A DNA stretch of 64,000 nt from the NCBI RefSeq assembly GCF_019443745.1, contig NZ_CP050948.1, positions 124,001-188,000 on the forward strand. The letters are read 5' to 3'. The notes beneath the pieces were generated by a model that did not search any database, was not told the origin of the DNA, and was given only the letters and a program-made list of their open reading frames with translations. The translations under genes were made by a program, and so were the position numbers. Of this stretch, positions 8,728-16,812 are shown piece by piece (position 1 is the first letter of the stretch; each line of letters starts with the position of its first letter). The stretch comes from Iamia sp. SCSIO 61187. Lineage in GTDB: Bacteria > Actinomycetota > Acidimicrobiia > Acidimicrobiales > Iamiaceae.

Positions 8728-8764
8728 GACGCAACGATACGTCATCGAAGTTGTGTCATGCAAC
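8721..8764 (-). promoter_or_regulatory. promoter covered by a 15-bp inverted repeat (probable HxlR operator)
   Basis: GTTGCATGACGCAAC (8721-8735) and GTTGTGTCATGCAAC (8750-8764) are reverse complements at 14 of 15 positions. Between them, on the minus strand, are a TTGCAT-like -35, an 18-nt spacer and TATCGT. The left arm contains the ATG of the thioesterase gene, so a bound dimer would block a leaderless transcript. Confidence 0.6.
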
Positions 8765-8830
8765 CCTCTTGCGGGCGGCGGCCACCCGGCGCCGGGGCGG
8801 GGCGGCCAGGCGGATGCGTCACGGCGCGGA

Positions 8831-9562
8831 TCAGGCGGCGTCGTGGAACAGGAGGCCCAGGGTCCGGCGCCGGCCCGAGCGGACGACGCTCACCCCGTGG
8901 CGCACCGGGGCCCGCGACCACCCCCGGGCGGTGCGGAGGGGGCGGTGCTCGGTGGTCACCACCACGCCGTGCCCCTGGAGCAGGGGGAAGGTGGTGGCCC
9001 GGGACTGGGCCCGGGGGCGCTGCTCGACCAGGACCAGCTCGCCGCCGGTGTAGTCGACGCCCGGGCGGTCCAGCCCGACGACGACCTGGAGGGGGAAGAC
9101 GAGATCGCCGTAGAGATCCCGGTGGAGGGCGTTCCAGTCGCCCGGCCCGTAGGTGAGGAGCAGCGGGGTGGGCCGGGTCTGGCCCGCCGCCTGGCAGGCG
9201 TGCAGCCAGTCGCCGAAGGCGTCGGGCCACGGCGCCGGCCGCCCCAGCCGCTCCGCCCACTCCCGGGCGAGGGGCAGCAGGTGCGGCCAGAGCGCGGCCC
9301 GCAGGGCGACGACCTCCGGGGGGAGCGGGTGGGCGAAGTAGCCGTAGCGGCCCCGCCCGAAGCGGTGCCGGGCCATGTCGACGGTCGAGCGGAACCGGTG
9401 GGGCTCGTCGTCGAGGGCCGCCACCCGGGCGCAGGCCGCCTGGTCGAGCAGCGGGCCGAGGTCGGCCCCGCCGAGGTCGTCGAGCTCGGCGCCGACGGCG
9501 GCCCAGTCGACGCCGGCGACGGCCTCGGCGGCAGGTGTCGTGGTGGCGAGGTCCGGGCTCAT
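8831..9562 (-). CDS. 2-oxoglutarate/Fe(II) oxygenase, nucleic-acid-repair type
   Basis: This 243-residue protein resembles the 2OG-Fe(II) oxygenase family that accompanies alkyltransferases (PF09859-like). The iron ligands are visible as H147-x-D149 in NALHRDLYGD and H222 in VRHGVSVV, and the 2OG-binding Arg lies in the RSGRRRTLGLLF strand. It would use O2 and 2-oxoglutarate to hydroxylate, and possibly dealkylate, a nucleic-acid base; the substrate is inferred from its neighbours. Its ATG overlaps the stop of the alkyltransferase gene (ATGA), so it is the third gene of a sigma/ogt/oxygenase operon. Confidence 0.82.
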   Translation of the reverse strand: MSPDLATTTPAAEAVAGVDWAAVGAELDDLGGADLGPLLDQAACARVAALDDEPHRFRSTVDMARHRFGRGRYGYFAHPLPPEVVALRAALWPHLLPLAREWAERLGRPAPWPDAFGDWLHACQAAGQTRPTPLLLTYGPGDWNALHRDLYGDLVFPLQVVVGLDRPGVDYTGGELVLVEQRPRAQSRATTFPLLQGHGVVVTTEHRPLRTARGWSRAPVRHGVSVVRSGRRRTLGLLFHDAA

Positions 9563-10161
9563 GCCGCCGCCTCCTCCTCCATGGCCAGCAGCGCCCGCTT
9601 CATGGTCGTGCCGCCCAGGTACTGGCCGATGGTGCCGTCGGTGCGCACGACCCGGTGGCACGGCACCACGATCGGGATGGGGTTGGTGGCGCAGGCACTG
9701 CCGACGGCCCGGACGGCGCGGGGGCTGCCGGCGGCCGCGGCCAGGTCGGTGTAGGTCGCCGTCCCGCCGTAGGGCACCGACCGGAGGTGGTCGAGCACCC
9801 GGCGCCGGAAGCCGTGGGCGAGGCGGAGGTCCACCGGCAGGTCGAAGACCCGCCGCCGCCCGGCGAAGTACTCGTCGAGCTGGCGGGCGGCGTCGTCGAG
9901 GCGGCCCGGGGCTGAGAGGACCCGCGGGCTGATCTGGGCCGCCAGTCGGTCGAGCACGGCGTCGTGGCCCTGGGCGGCGAAGGCGATGCGGACCACGCCG
10001 ACCGGGGTGGCGGCCACGAGCAGCGGGCCGTGGGGGCTGTCGACGGTGCGGTGGGCGACGTCGAGCAGCTCGGCGGCGGCGGCCCGGTCGGCCAGCGCGT
10101 CGCGGAGGCGGCCGAGGTCCGCGGGGGTCGGGGCGAGGGCGGCGAGGGCGGGGTCGGTCAT
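9559..10161 (-). CDS. ogt: methylated-DNA-[protein]-cysteine S-methyltransferase
   Basis: The 200-residue protein repairs O6-alkylguanine by moving the alkyl group to its own cysteine. The active site PCHRVV is at about C168, preceded by the ATYTDLAAAAGSPRAVRAVG winged-helix segment and the Asn-hinge CATNP. An extra ~30 residues precede the usual N-terminal domain. The ATG overlaps the stop of the upstream sigma-factor gene by ATGA, and its own stop overlaps the oxygenase start. This tight coupling suggests a single alkylation-response transcript controlled by the sigma factor. Confidence 0.93.
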   Translation of the reverse strand: MTDPALAALAPTPADLGRLRDALADRAAAAELLDVAHRTVDSPHGPLLVAATPVGVVRIAFAAQGHDAVLDRLAAQISPRVLSAPGRLDDAARQLDEYFAGRRRVFDLPVDLRLAHGFRRRVLDHLRSVPYGGTATYTDLAAAAGSPRAVRAVGSACATNPIPIVVPCHRVVRTDGTIGQYLGGTTMKRALLAMEEEAAA

Positions 10162-10646
10162 CACGAGGGGGACCTCTTCGGGTAGGTGGAGCGGAGGCGG
10201 GCGATGCCGTCGGCCGCGCTCCGGCGGGCGGCGGCCGGTGAGCTGTCGATCAGGGCCGCGACCTCGGCGTAGGGGAGGCCGGCGACGTGGTGGTAGGCGA
10301 CCGCCTGGCGCTGCTTGGGCGGCAGGGCGGCGAGGGCGTCCCAAAGCTCGGTGTCGGCGTCGACCGCCGACGGGGCCAGGGTCGTGGTGGGCGCGGGTGC
10401 GGGTCGGCCGGCCGGGACCCGGCGGGCGGTGGCCCGGGTGACGTCGATGGCCTTGCGGTGGGCGATGGTCACCAGCCAGGCCCGGACGTCGCTGCCGGGC
10501 CGCAGGTCGGGGTAGGCCCGGAGGGCGGACAGGAACGTCTCGCTCCAGGCGTCGTCGGCGTCGTGGGGTCCGAGGATGGCGCGGCAGACCCGCAGCACCA
10601 CGTCGCCGTGCTCGGCGACGACCTGGTCGAACGGGGGCAGGCTCAC
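10161..10646 (-). CDS. ECF-type RNA polymerase sigma factor
   Basis: The protein is 161 residues and has the two expected regions: sigma2 (VLRVCRAILGPHDADDAWSETFLSALRA and DVRAWLVTIAHRKAIDV, the -10-recognising helix) and sigma4 (LPPKQRQAVAYHHVAGLPYAEVAALI). A Pro/Ala-rich linker separates them. Start is GTG at 10646. It is the first gene of an operon with ogt and a 2OG oxygenase, so it probably directs its own operon. No anti-sigma gene is adjacent, so control may be transcriptional. A 60-bp palindromic repeat lies 41 bp upstream. Confidence 0.9.
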   Translation of the reverse strand: MSLPPFDQVVAEHGDVVLRVCRAILGPHDADDAWSETFLSALRAYPDLRPGSDVRAWLVTIAHRKAIDVTRATARRVPAGRPAPAPTTTLAPSAVDADTELWDALAALPPKQRQAVAYHHVAGLPYAEVAALIDSSPAAARRSAADGIARLRSTYPKRSPS

Positions 10647-10686
10647 CTCAGGTCAACGCCCCGGAGCCCCGGGACGTGAGGTGCCA

Positions 10687-10746
10687 CACGGAAGGTGCCT
10701 GGCACCATCCGTGGCGCGCCACGCATGGTGCCAGGCACCTTCCGTG
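10687..10746. repeat. 60-bp near-perfect palindrome, two inverted copies of a dispersed repeat
   Basis: The two 30-nt arms (10687-10716 and 10717-10746) are complementary at 29 of 30 positions; the only mismatch is 10709/10724. Each arm contains the unit ACGGAAGGTGCCTGGCACC, which is itself palindromic around GGTGCC/GGCACC. A further copy of the unit lies at 53821-53847. It sits between two divergent genes, so it is not a terminator for either. Confidence 0.8.
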
Positions 10747-10819
10747 GTGCGGGGCATCGGTCAGCGCCCGAGGCGGTCGACGTCGGGCATCGCCCCATCA
10801 TCGCGGCCAGGCTGGAGGC

Positions 10820-11737
<918 letters not shown>

Positions 11738-11817
11738 CCCCTCGGCGCCCCGCCGTCCCGCCCGGGCGGGGCGCAGGTCGGCCGGGCCGACCCGCACCGG
11801 CACGGGGCCGCCAGCGA

Positions 11818-12392
11818 TCAGACGAGGGCGCGGGCCGACCGGGCGTCTCGGAGGGCGAGGCCCCACCAGGTCAGCTGGTCGAGGAGGACGGCAGCGGCGG
11901 CGTCGGTGCCGGCCCGGTCGTGGGGCCGGCCGTCGGGACCGAAGGCGGCGGCGGCGCCGGGGAAGCTGACCGTGTCCCGGATGGCGGGGGCGTGGAGCTC
12001 GGCGAAGATCAGGCGCAGGTGCTCGGTGGCCCGCAGCCGCCGGAGACCCCGCCGTAGGAGACCACCGCCACCGGCTTGGCCCGCCACTCGGGGCCCACCA
12101 GGTCGATGGCCTGCTTGAGCGAGGCCGGCACGCTGTGGTTGTACTCGGGGGTCACCACGATGAAGGCGTCGGCCGCCCCGATCTGCCCGGCCCAGCCGTC
12201 GACGGCGGGGTGGGCGCCGGCCGGCATCACCGCCGGCAGGGCGGCGGCGGCCACGTCGAGGACGGTGACGTCGAGGTCGGGGCGGGCCGCGGCCCGCTCG
12301 GCGATCCAGCGGCCCACGACGGGGCCGAAGCGGCCCTCGCGGGTGCTCCCGATGATCACGGCGACGGAGAGGGGACGGTCGGTGGGGCGCAT
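11818..12392 (-). pseudogene. NADPH-dependent FMN reductase, one-base frameshift
   Basis: ATG 12392 opens a flavodoxin-like reductase: GSTREGRFGPVVGRWIAE (FMN phosphate loop) and VTPEYNHSVPASLKQAIDL. The frame fails after VSYGGVSGG at about 12036; the next frame continues the family with LRATEHLRLIFAELHAP to a stop at 11818. A single C appears to be missing in a GGCGGC[C]TGCGG context, either in the genome or through sequencing error. If intact it would be about 191 residues and reduce flavin or quinones with NADPH. It is divergent from soxR with a SoxR box between them, and in Streptomyces a related reductase gene belongs to the SoxR regulon. It appears to be leaderless. Confidence 0.85.
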
Positions 12393-12399
12393 GGAGGGG

Positions 12400-12432
12400 A
12401 CCGTAGGAACTCAACCTCACCTGAGGTCAAGG
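12400..12432 (-). promoter_or_regulatory. SoxR box in a 19-bp-spaced promoter
   Basis: On the minus strand TTGACC (plus 12425-12430) and TACGGT (plus 12400-12405) are exactly 19 nt apart, the long spacer used by MerR-family activators. The spacer and -35 hold a dyad centred on CCTCACCTGAGG (arms ACCTCA/TGAGGT, whole box 12410-12431). The ATG at 12392 follows the -10 by 7 nt. The soxR gene has its own TAGGCT -10 (12448-12453) on the other strand. Confidence 0.75.
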
Positions 12433-12459
12433 TCCGTTCGGGAGGGCTAGGCTGGCGGC

Positions 12460-12900
12460 GTGGAGCACGACCTGTCCATCGGTGCCGTCAGCGAGCGCAC
12501 GGGCGTCGCCCCGACGGCGCTCCGCTTCTACGAGGCCGAGGGGCTCATCCACTCGGACCGGACCAGCGGCAACCAGCGCCGGTACCACCGGGAGGTCATC
12601 CGCCGGGTGTCGTTCATCCGCGTCGCCCAGCAGGTGGGGCTGACGCTGGAGGAGATCCGGGCCGCCCTCGACTCGCTGCCCGACAACCGCACCCCGACCA
12701 CCAAGGACTGGGAGAAGCTGTCCGCCGCCTGGCGGCCCCGGCTCGACGCCCAGATCGGCATCCTCGAGCGCCTCCGCGACCGCCTCGACGCCTGCATCGG
12801 CTGCGGCTGCCTCTCGCTCGGCGTGTGCAAGCTGATGAACCCGGGCGACAAGGCCGCCCTCGCCGGCCCCGGGCCCCGGTTCGTCCTCGACGCCGACTGA
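12460..12900 (+). CDS. soxR: redox-sensing MerR-family activator SoxR
   Basis: The 146-residue protein has a MerR winged-helix head (LSIGAVSERTGVAPTALRFYEAEGL, RRYHREVIRRVSFI), a dimerisation helix, and the [2Fe-2S] cluster signature C-I-G-C-G-C-x5-C at C112, C115, C117 and C123. It senses redox-cycling compounds and activates promoters with long spacers. The GTG at 12460 is 6 nt after TAGGCT, indicating a leaderless mRNA. One SoxR box lies upstream, shared with the divergent flavin reductase, and another lies downstream before the ABC exporter gene. This matches the Streptomyces type of SoxR regulon (reductase and exporter rather than superoxide defence). Confidence 0.95.
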   Translation: MEHDLSIGAVSERTGVAPTALRFYEAEGLIHSDRTSGNQRRYHREVIRRVSFIRVAQQVGLTLEEIRAALDSLPDNRTPTTKDWEKLSAAWRPRLDAQIGILERLRDRLDACIGCGCLSLGVCKLMNPGDKAALAGPGPRFVLDAD

Positions 12901-12941
12901 CTGTCGTCGTCGGGGCCACGTCCTCGCCATCCGCCTCGACG

Positions 12942-12976
12942 CCTCTTGACCTCAAGTGAGGTCGAGGCTCCAGCAT
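12942..12976 (+). promoter_or_regulatory. second SoxR box, promoter of the ABC exporter
   Basis: TTGACC at 12946-12951 is followed after exactly 19 nt by CAGCAT at 12971-12976. The dyad GACCTCAAGTGAGGTC (12948-12963) straddles the spacer. The ATG at 12984 is 7 nt after the -10, again a leaderless arrangement, which favours that codon over the ATG at 12975. Confidence 0.72.
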
Positions 12977-12983
12977 GCCGCCC

Positions 12984-14891
12984 ATGCAGATGGACTTCGG
13001 GCACTGGGAGGCGATGCGCAGCGCCATGCGCGACGAGCCGGGGCGGCGGCGTCTGGACCGCCGGACGCTGCGGCGCGTCGCCGCCTTCGCCCGCCCCCAC
13101 CGGCGCAGCCTGGCCGCCTTCCTCCTGCTGAGCTCGGTCATCGCCCTCCTCACGGTGGCGACGCCCGTCCTCGCCGGGTGGGTGGTCGACGAGATCGTCG
13201 CCGCCGACGGGCGCGCCGGTCGGGTGGTGCTGCTCGCCGTGGTCATCGCCCTGGTGGCGGTGGCCGAGGCCGTCGTCGGCCTGGCCGAGCGGTGGTACTC
13301 GGCCCGCATCGGCGAGGGCCTCATCCTCGACCTGCGCCGCGCCGTGTACTCCCACGTGCAGCGCATGCCGCTGGCCTTCTTCACGCGGACCCGCACCGGG
13401 GCTCTCGTCAGCCGGCTGGACAACGACGTCATCGGTGCCCAGCGGGCCTTCACCTCGATCCTGTCCGGGCTGGTGAGCAACGCCATCGCCCTGGTGCTCA
13501 CCGTCGCCGTGATGCTCCGCCTGTCGTGGGCGATCACCCTGCTGGCCCTGCTGCTCCTGCCGGCGTTCCTGCTCCCGGCCCGCCGGATGGGCGCCCGCCT
13601 GGCCCACCTCGAGCGGGAGGCGGCCACCCACAACTCGGCCATGACGACCCAGATGACCGAGCGCTTCTCGGCCCCGGGCGCCACCCTCGTCAAGCTGTTC
13701 GGCCGGCCCGAGCGCGAGGCCGCCGCCTTCGAGGCCCGGGCCGAGCGGGTGGCCCAGATCGGGGTCCGCACCGCACTCGGCCAGTACGCCTTCCTGACCG
13801 CCCTGGCCCTGGTGTCAGCCCTCGCCCTGGCCCTCGTCTACGGGCTCGGGGGCTGGCTGGCCCTGGAGGGGCGGCTGGAGGCGGGCACCGTCGTCACCCT
13901 CGCCCTGCTCCTCACCCGGCTCTACGCCCCGCTGACCGCCCTGGCCAACGCCCGGGTCGACGCCATGAGCGCCCTCGTCAGCTTCGAGCGGGTCTTCGAG
14001 GTCCTCGACCTCGCCCCCCTGATCGCCGAGAGGCCCGACGCCGTCGACCTGCCCGACGGCCCCCTCACCGTCGAGATCGACGACGTCCGCTTCGCCTATC
14101 CGGCGGCCGACAAGGTCTCCCTGGCCTCGCTGGAGGAGGTCGCCGTGCTCGACACCCGGGGCGGCGACGAGGTCCTCCACGGCGTCTCGCTGCGCGTCGA
14201 CCCGGGCCAGGTCTTGGCCCTCGTCGGCACCTCGGGCAGCGGCAAGTCGACCATCGCCTCGCTCGTGCCCCGGCTCTACGACGTCGACTCGGGTGCGGTC
14301 CGCATCGGGGGCGTCGACGTCCGCGACCTGACCGCACGGTCGCTGCGCCAGGCCGTCGGCCTGGTCACCCAGGACGGCCACATGTTCCACGACACCGTGC
14401 GGGAGAACATGCTGCTGGCCCGCCCCGAGGCCACCGACGACGAGATCTGGGCGGCCCTGGAGCAGGCCCGGCTCGGGCCGCTGGTGCGGAGCCTGCCCGA
14501 CGGGCTCGACACCGTGGTCGGTGAGCGGGGCTACCGGTTCTCGGGCGGCGAGCGCCAGCGCCTCACCATCGCCCGCATCCTGCTGGCCCAGCCCCGGGTG
14601 GTGCTCCTCGACGAGGCCACCGCCAGCCTCGACTCCACCTCGGAGGTCGCCGTCCAGGAGGCGCTGGCCGACGCCCTGGCCGGGCGGACCGCCATCGTCG
14701 TGGCCCACCGCCTCTCGACGATCCGCCAGGCCGACGCCATCGCCGTCATCGAGGACGGGCGGGCCGTCGAGCAGGGCCCGCACCTCCAGCTCCTCGCCCG
14801 CGGCGGCCGCTACGCCGAGCTGTACCGGACCCAGCGCGACGCCGGCGAGCCGGCGCCGGAGCCCGAGCCCGACCAGGAGACCGCCGCCTGA
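12984..14891 (+). CDS. ABC exporter, fused membrane and ATPase domains (SoxR regulon)
   Basis: The protein is about 635 residues, a half-transporter of the ABCB type: six transmembrane helices in residues about 35-330 and a nucleotide-binding domain with GTSGSGKST (Walker A), FSGGERQRLTIARILL (signature), VVLLDEATASLD (Walker B) and the H-loop VVAHRLST. It would homodimerise and export a small molecule, plausibly a redox-active compound, given the SoxR box directly upstream. The C-terminus is a short Glu/Pro tail. ATG 12975 would add MPP; 12984 fits the promoter better. Confidence 0.93.
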   Translation: MQMDFGHWEAMRSAMRDEPGRRRLDRRTLRRVAAFARPHRRSLAAFLLLSSVIALLTVATPVLAGWVVDEIVAADGRAGRVVLLAVVIALVAVAEAVVGLAERWYSARIGEGLILDLRRAVYSHVQRMPLAFFTRTRTGALVSRLDNDVIGAQRAFTSILSGLVSNAIALVLTVAVMLRLSWAITLLALLLLPAFLLPARRMGARLAHLEREAATHNSAMTTQMTERFSAPGATLVKLFGRPEREAAAFEARAERVAQIGVRTALGQYAFLTALALVSALALALVYGLGGWLALEGRLEAGTVVTLALLLTRLYAPLTALANARVDAMSALVSFERVFEVLDLAPLIAERPDAVDLPDGPLTVEIDDVRFAYPAADKVSLASLEEVAVLDTRGGDEVLHGVSLRVDPGQVLALVGTSGSGKSTIASLVPRLYDVDSGAVRIGGVDVRDLTARSLRQAVGLVTQDGHMFHDTVRENMLLARPEATDDEIWAALEQARLGPLVRSLPDGLDTVVGERGYRFSGGERQRLTIARILLAQPRVVLLDEATASLDSTSEVAVQEALADALAGRTAIVVAHRLSTIRQADAIAVIEDGRAVEQGPHLQLLARGGRYAELYRTQRDAGEPAPEPEPDQETAA

Positions 14892-15077
14892 CACCGGAGC
14901 TCCGCAAGGTGCGGGTCCTCGCAGCCGTCGGTGGGTTCCCAGCCCGGTGCCTCGTCCGGCGGACGACGCCCGCGGTGGGCCTGGCGGCAGCCCCTCCACC
15001 CGGCCTGCGTCGGATCGTGCCGGCGGCGCAGCCGCTTCGGCCGGAAGGGGCCCGCCCCCCCGACGCTCACACGGCGA

Positions 15078-15578
15078 TCAGGTCAGCGACCTGGCTTCGG
15101 GGATGGAGAAGTCGCGGTCGACGTGCTTCGGGGGGATGTGGGCGGTGCCGCCGGCCGGGGGCCGCCAGCCGCTCGCCGCGATCCCCTCCATCACGTGGAC
15201 CATGTTGAGCAGGTCCTCCTCGTAGCGGAACCGCCCGTCGCCGCCGTAGACGAGGGTCGACACGCCCGACTGGGCGTGGGTGGTGCCGTCGGGGCCGGGG
15301 ATCAGCTGGCGCCACTTCACCACGACGGTGTCGTCCTGGACCATCACGAAGTCGATGGGGAACCGCCAGTCCTCGAGCCCGTCCATGGCGTCGCCGAAGA
15401 CGGTCTCCCGCATGGCGTCGAGCCCCTCGACCCGCCCCCACGCCGGGTCGATGAACACGGCGTCGTCGGTGAAGTGGGCGGCCAGGTCGGCCCAGGTGCC
15501 GTCCCCGTCCTCGATGCGCTCGCGGGTGGCCACGTAGGCGTCGACCGCGGCTCGGACCTCGTCGGGGGGGTAGCTCAC
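15078..15578 (-). CDS. SnoaL/NTF2-like protein
   Basis: This 166-residue protein has the alpha+beta cone-fold pattern of SnoaL-like proteins: an N-terminal helix (DEVRAAVDAYVATRERI), then LAAHFTDDAVFIDPAWGRVEG and later strands VMVQDDTVVVKWRQLIPG. Members act as small isomerases, hydrolases or binding proteins, and the substrate cannot be told from sequence. The GTG at 15578 begins the protein-like part of the frame. It is divergent from the VOC gene at 15700. The 186 bp between the ABC exporter and this gene hold nothing I can name. Confidence 0.75.
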   Translation of the reverse strand: MSYPPDEVRAAVDAYVATRERIEDGDGTWADLAAHFTDDAVFIDPAWGRVEGLDAMRETVFGDAMDGLEDWRFPIDFVMVQDDTVVVKWRQLIPGPDGTTHAQSGVSTLVYGGDGRFRYEEDLLNMVHVMEGIAASGWRPPAGGTAHIPPKHVDRDFSIPEARSLT

Positions 15579-15652
15579 GAGAACAGGTTCTACCGCGCCG
15601 CGCCGGCTCGCGCTGGGGAGGTGCCTCCCGGTGGTCTTGTTGCGCGTGCAAG

Positions 15653-15690
15653 TACAATGGCCGAGCGGACCCGCCGGCGGGTCCCGAAGG
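15653..15690 (+). promoter_or_regulatory. -10 box and 18-bp palindrome in the VOC gene leader
   Basis: TACAAT at 15653-15658 is close to the consensus -10. A perfect 18-bp palindrome (GGACCCGCC then GGCGGGTCC, 15667-15684) follows at the probable transcript start. AAGGGAG provides a ribosome-binding site before ATG 15700. Confidence 0.5.
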
Positions 15691-15699
15691 GAGCATCCG

Positions 15700-16230
15700 A
15701 TGCCCATCCAGCGCCTCAACCACGCCGTCCTCTACGTGCGCGACGTCGAGCGCACCGCCCACCTCTACCGCGACGTGCTCGGGTTCCGCACCGTCGTGGA
15801 GATCCCCGGCCGGGCCCTGTTCCTCCAGGCCCCGGGCTCGACCAACGACCACGACCTGGGGCTGTTCCAGGTCGGCGAGGGGGCCGGGCCCTCGGGCGCC
15901 GGGCGCACCACCGTGGGCCTGTACCACCTGGCCTGGGAGGTCGACACCCTGGCCGAGCTGGCCCGGATCGAGGGGCTCCTCCGGGCCGAGGGGGCCCTCG
16001 TCGGCGCCTCCGACCACGGCACGACCAAGGCCCTGTACGCCCAGGACCCCGACGGCATCGAGCTCGAGGTCTCCTGGCTCGTGCCCGCCGACCGCCTGGC
16101 CGAGGTGGGGGAGGTCGACATCCGGCCCCGGCCGCTGGACCTGGCGCGCGAGATCGCCCGCTTCGGCGCCGACACCCTCGGCGGCGTGGGCGTCTCCACG
16201 CCGGTCCCGGTCGGCCGCTGGTCGGGTCGG
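15700..16230 (+). CDS. VOC (glyoxalase/bleomycin-resistance) family protein lacking its own stop
   Basis: ATG 15700 has a good Shine-Dalgarno. About 170 residues form two VOC beta-alpha-beta-beta-beta modules: LNHAVLYVRDVERTAHLYRDVLGF with a metal-ligand His, VGLYHLAWEV with a second ligand, and DPDGIELEVSW with a ligand Glu. Such proteins are metal-dependent dioxygenases or isomerases. The natural end is expected near GGVGVSTPVPVG (about 16220), but no in-frame stop occurs there. The frame continues through Arg/Pro-rich sequence and into the phosphoesterase, to 18603. The end given is where homology-like sequence stops, not a stop codon. A frameshift close to 16200-16290 is the simplest explanation; a real fusion is possible. 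Confidence 0.7.
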
Positions 16231-16300
16231 TCCGACCCGTCGCGCACGATGCGTGTCGAGACCCGAGACAAGACCACGCACAGTGAACTACGATGGGGGC

Positions 16301-16735
16301 ATGGTCGCTCGCCCCGCCCACCCCGCCCCCCGCCCGGCCCGCCGGGCCGCCCTCGTGGGTCTCGTCGGCGGCCTCCTGGCCCTGGCCCTGATGGCAGGCC
16401 CCGCCAGCGCCACCGAGGCCGGCCCCGCCTACCCCCCCGGCGCCGGCGCCAGCGGTGTGGTGGTGGCGGGTGGGTCCGACACCGACTCTCCGGGCGACGC
16501 CGGGGCATCCGACCGCCCCGATCCCGACCGCCCCGATCCCGACCGCCCCGATCCCGACCGCCCCGACGGCACCGCCGACGACGCGACCGGCCCCGGCGAC
16601 GAGGCCATCACCGCCGCCCCCACCTCGGCAGCGGGCGCACCCGACGGCGATGGTGGTGGGAGCGGTCTGGGGCTGGTCGTCGTCGTGGTCGCGGTCGCCG
16701 TGCTGCTCGGCGGGCTCATCGCCCGTCGCCTCTGA
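16301..16735 (+). CDS. small secreted or surface protein with Asp/Pro/Arg repeats
   Basis: The ORF encodes 144 residues from ATG 16301, 6 nt after a TACGAT -10 (leaderless). An Arg-rich start and hydrophobic core (ALVGLVGGLLALALMAGPASA) make a signal peptide. A disordered acidic region follows with four repeats of Pro-Asp-Arg-Pro-Asp, encoded by a 15-bp tandem repeat near 16505-16565. A C-terminal hydrophobic helix followed by ARRL anchors it in the membrane. It overlaps, in a different frame, the readthrough of the VOC ORF. Function unknown; the signal peptide plus anchor make this frame more believable than the Arg/Pro-rich one. Confidence 0.6.
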   Translation: MVARPAHPAPRPARRAALVGLVGGLLALALMAGPASATEAGPAYPPGAGASGVVVAGGSDTDSPGDAGASDRPDPDRPDPDRPDPDRPDGTADDATGPGDEAITAAPTSAAGAPDGDGGGSGLGLVVVVVAVAVLLGGLIARRL

Positions 16736-16812
16736 CCCTCGGCGCCACCGCCCGCCGCGGCCGTCGGCGCACCCCGGCCCGGCCCGGCCGGGGCGCATGC
16801 CACCATGACCGC

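Noticed and set aside
10687-10746. Terminator interpretation of the 60-bp palindrome
   Set aside because: It lies between two divergent gene starts, so no upstream gene would end there.
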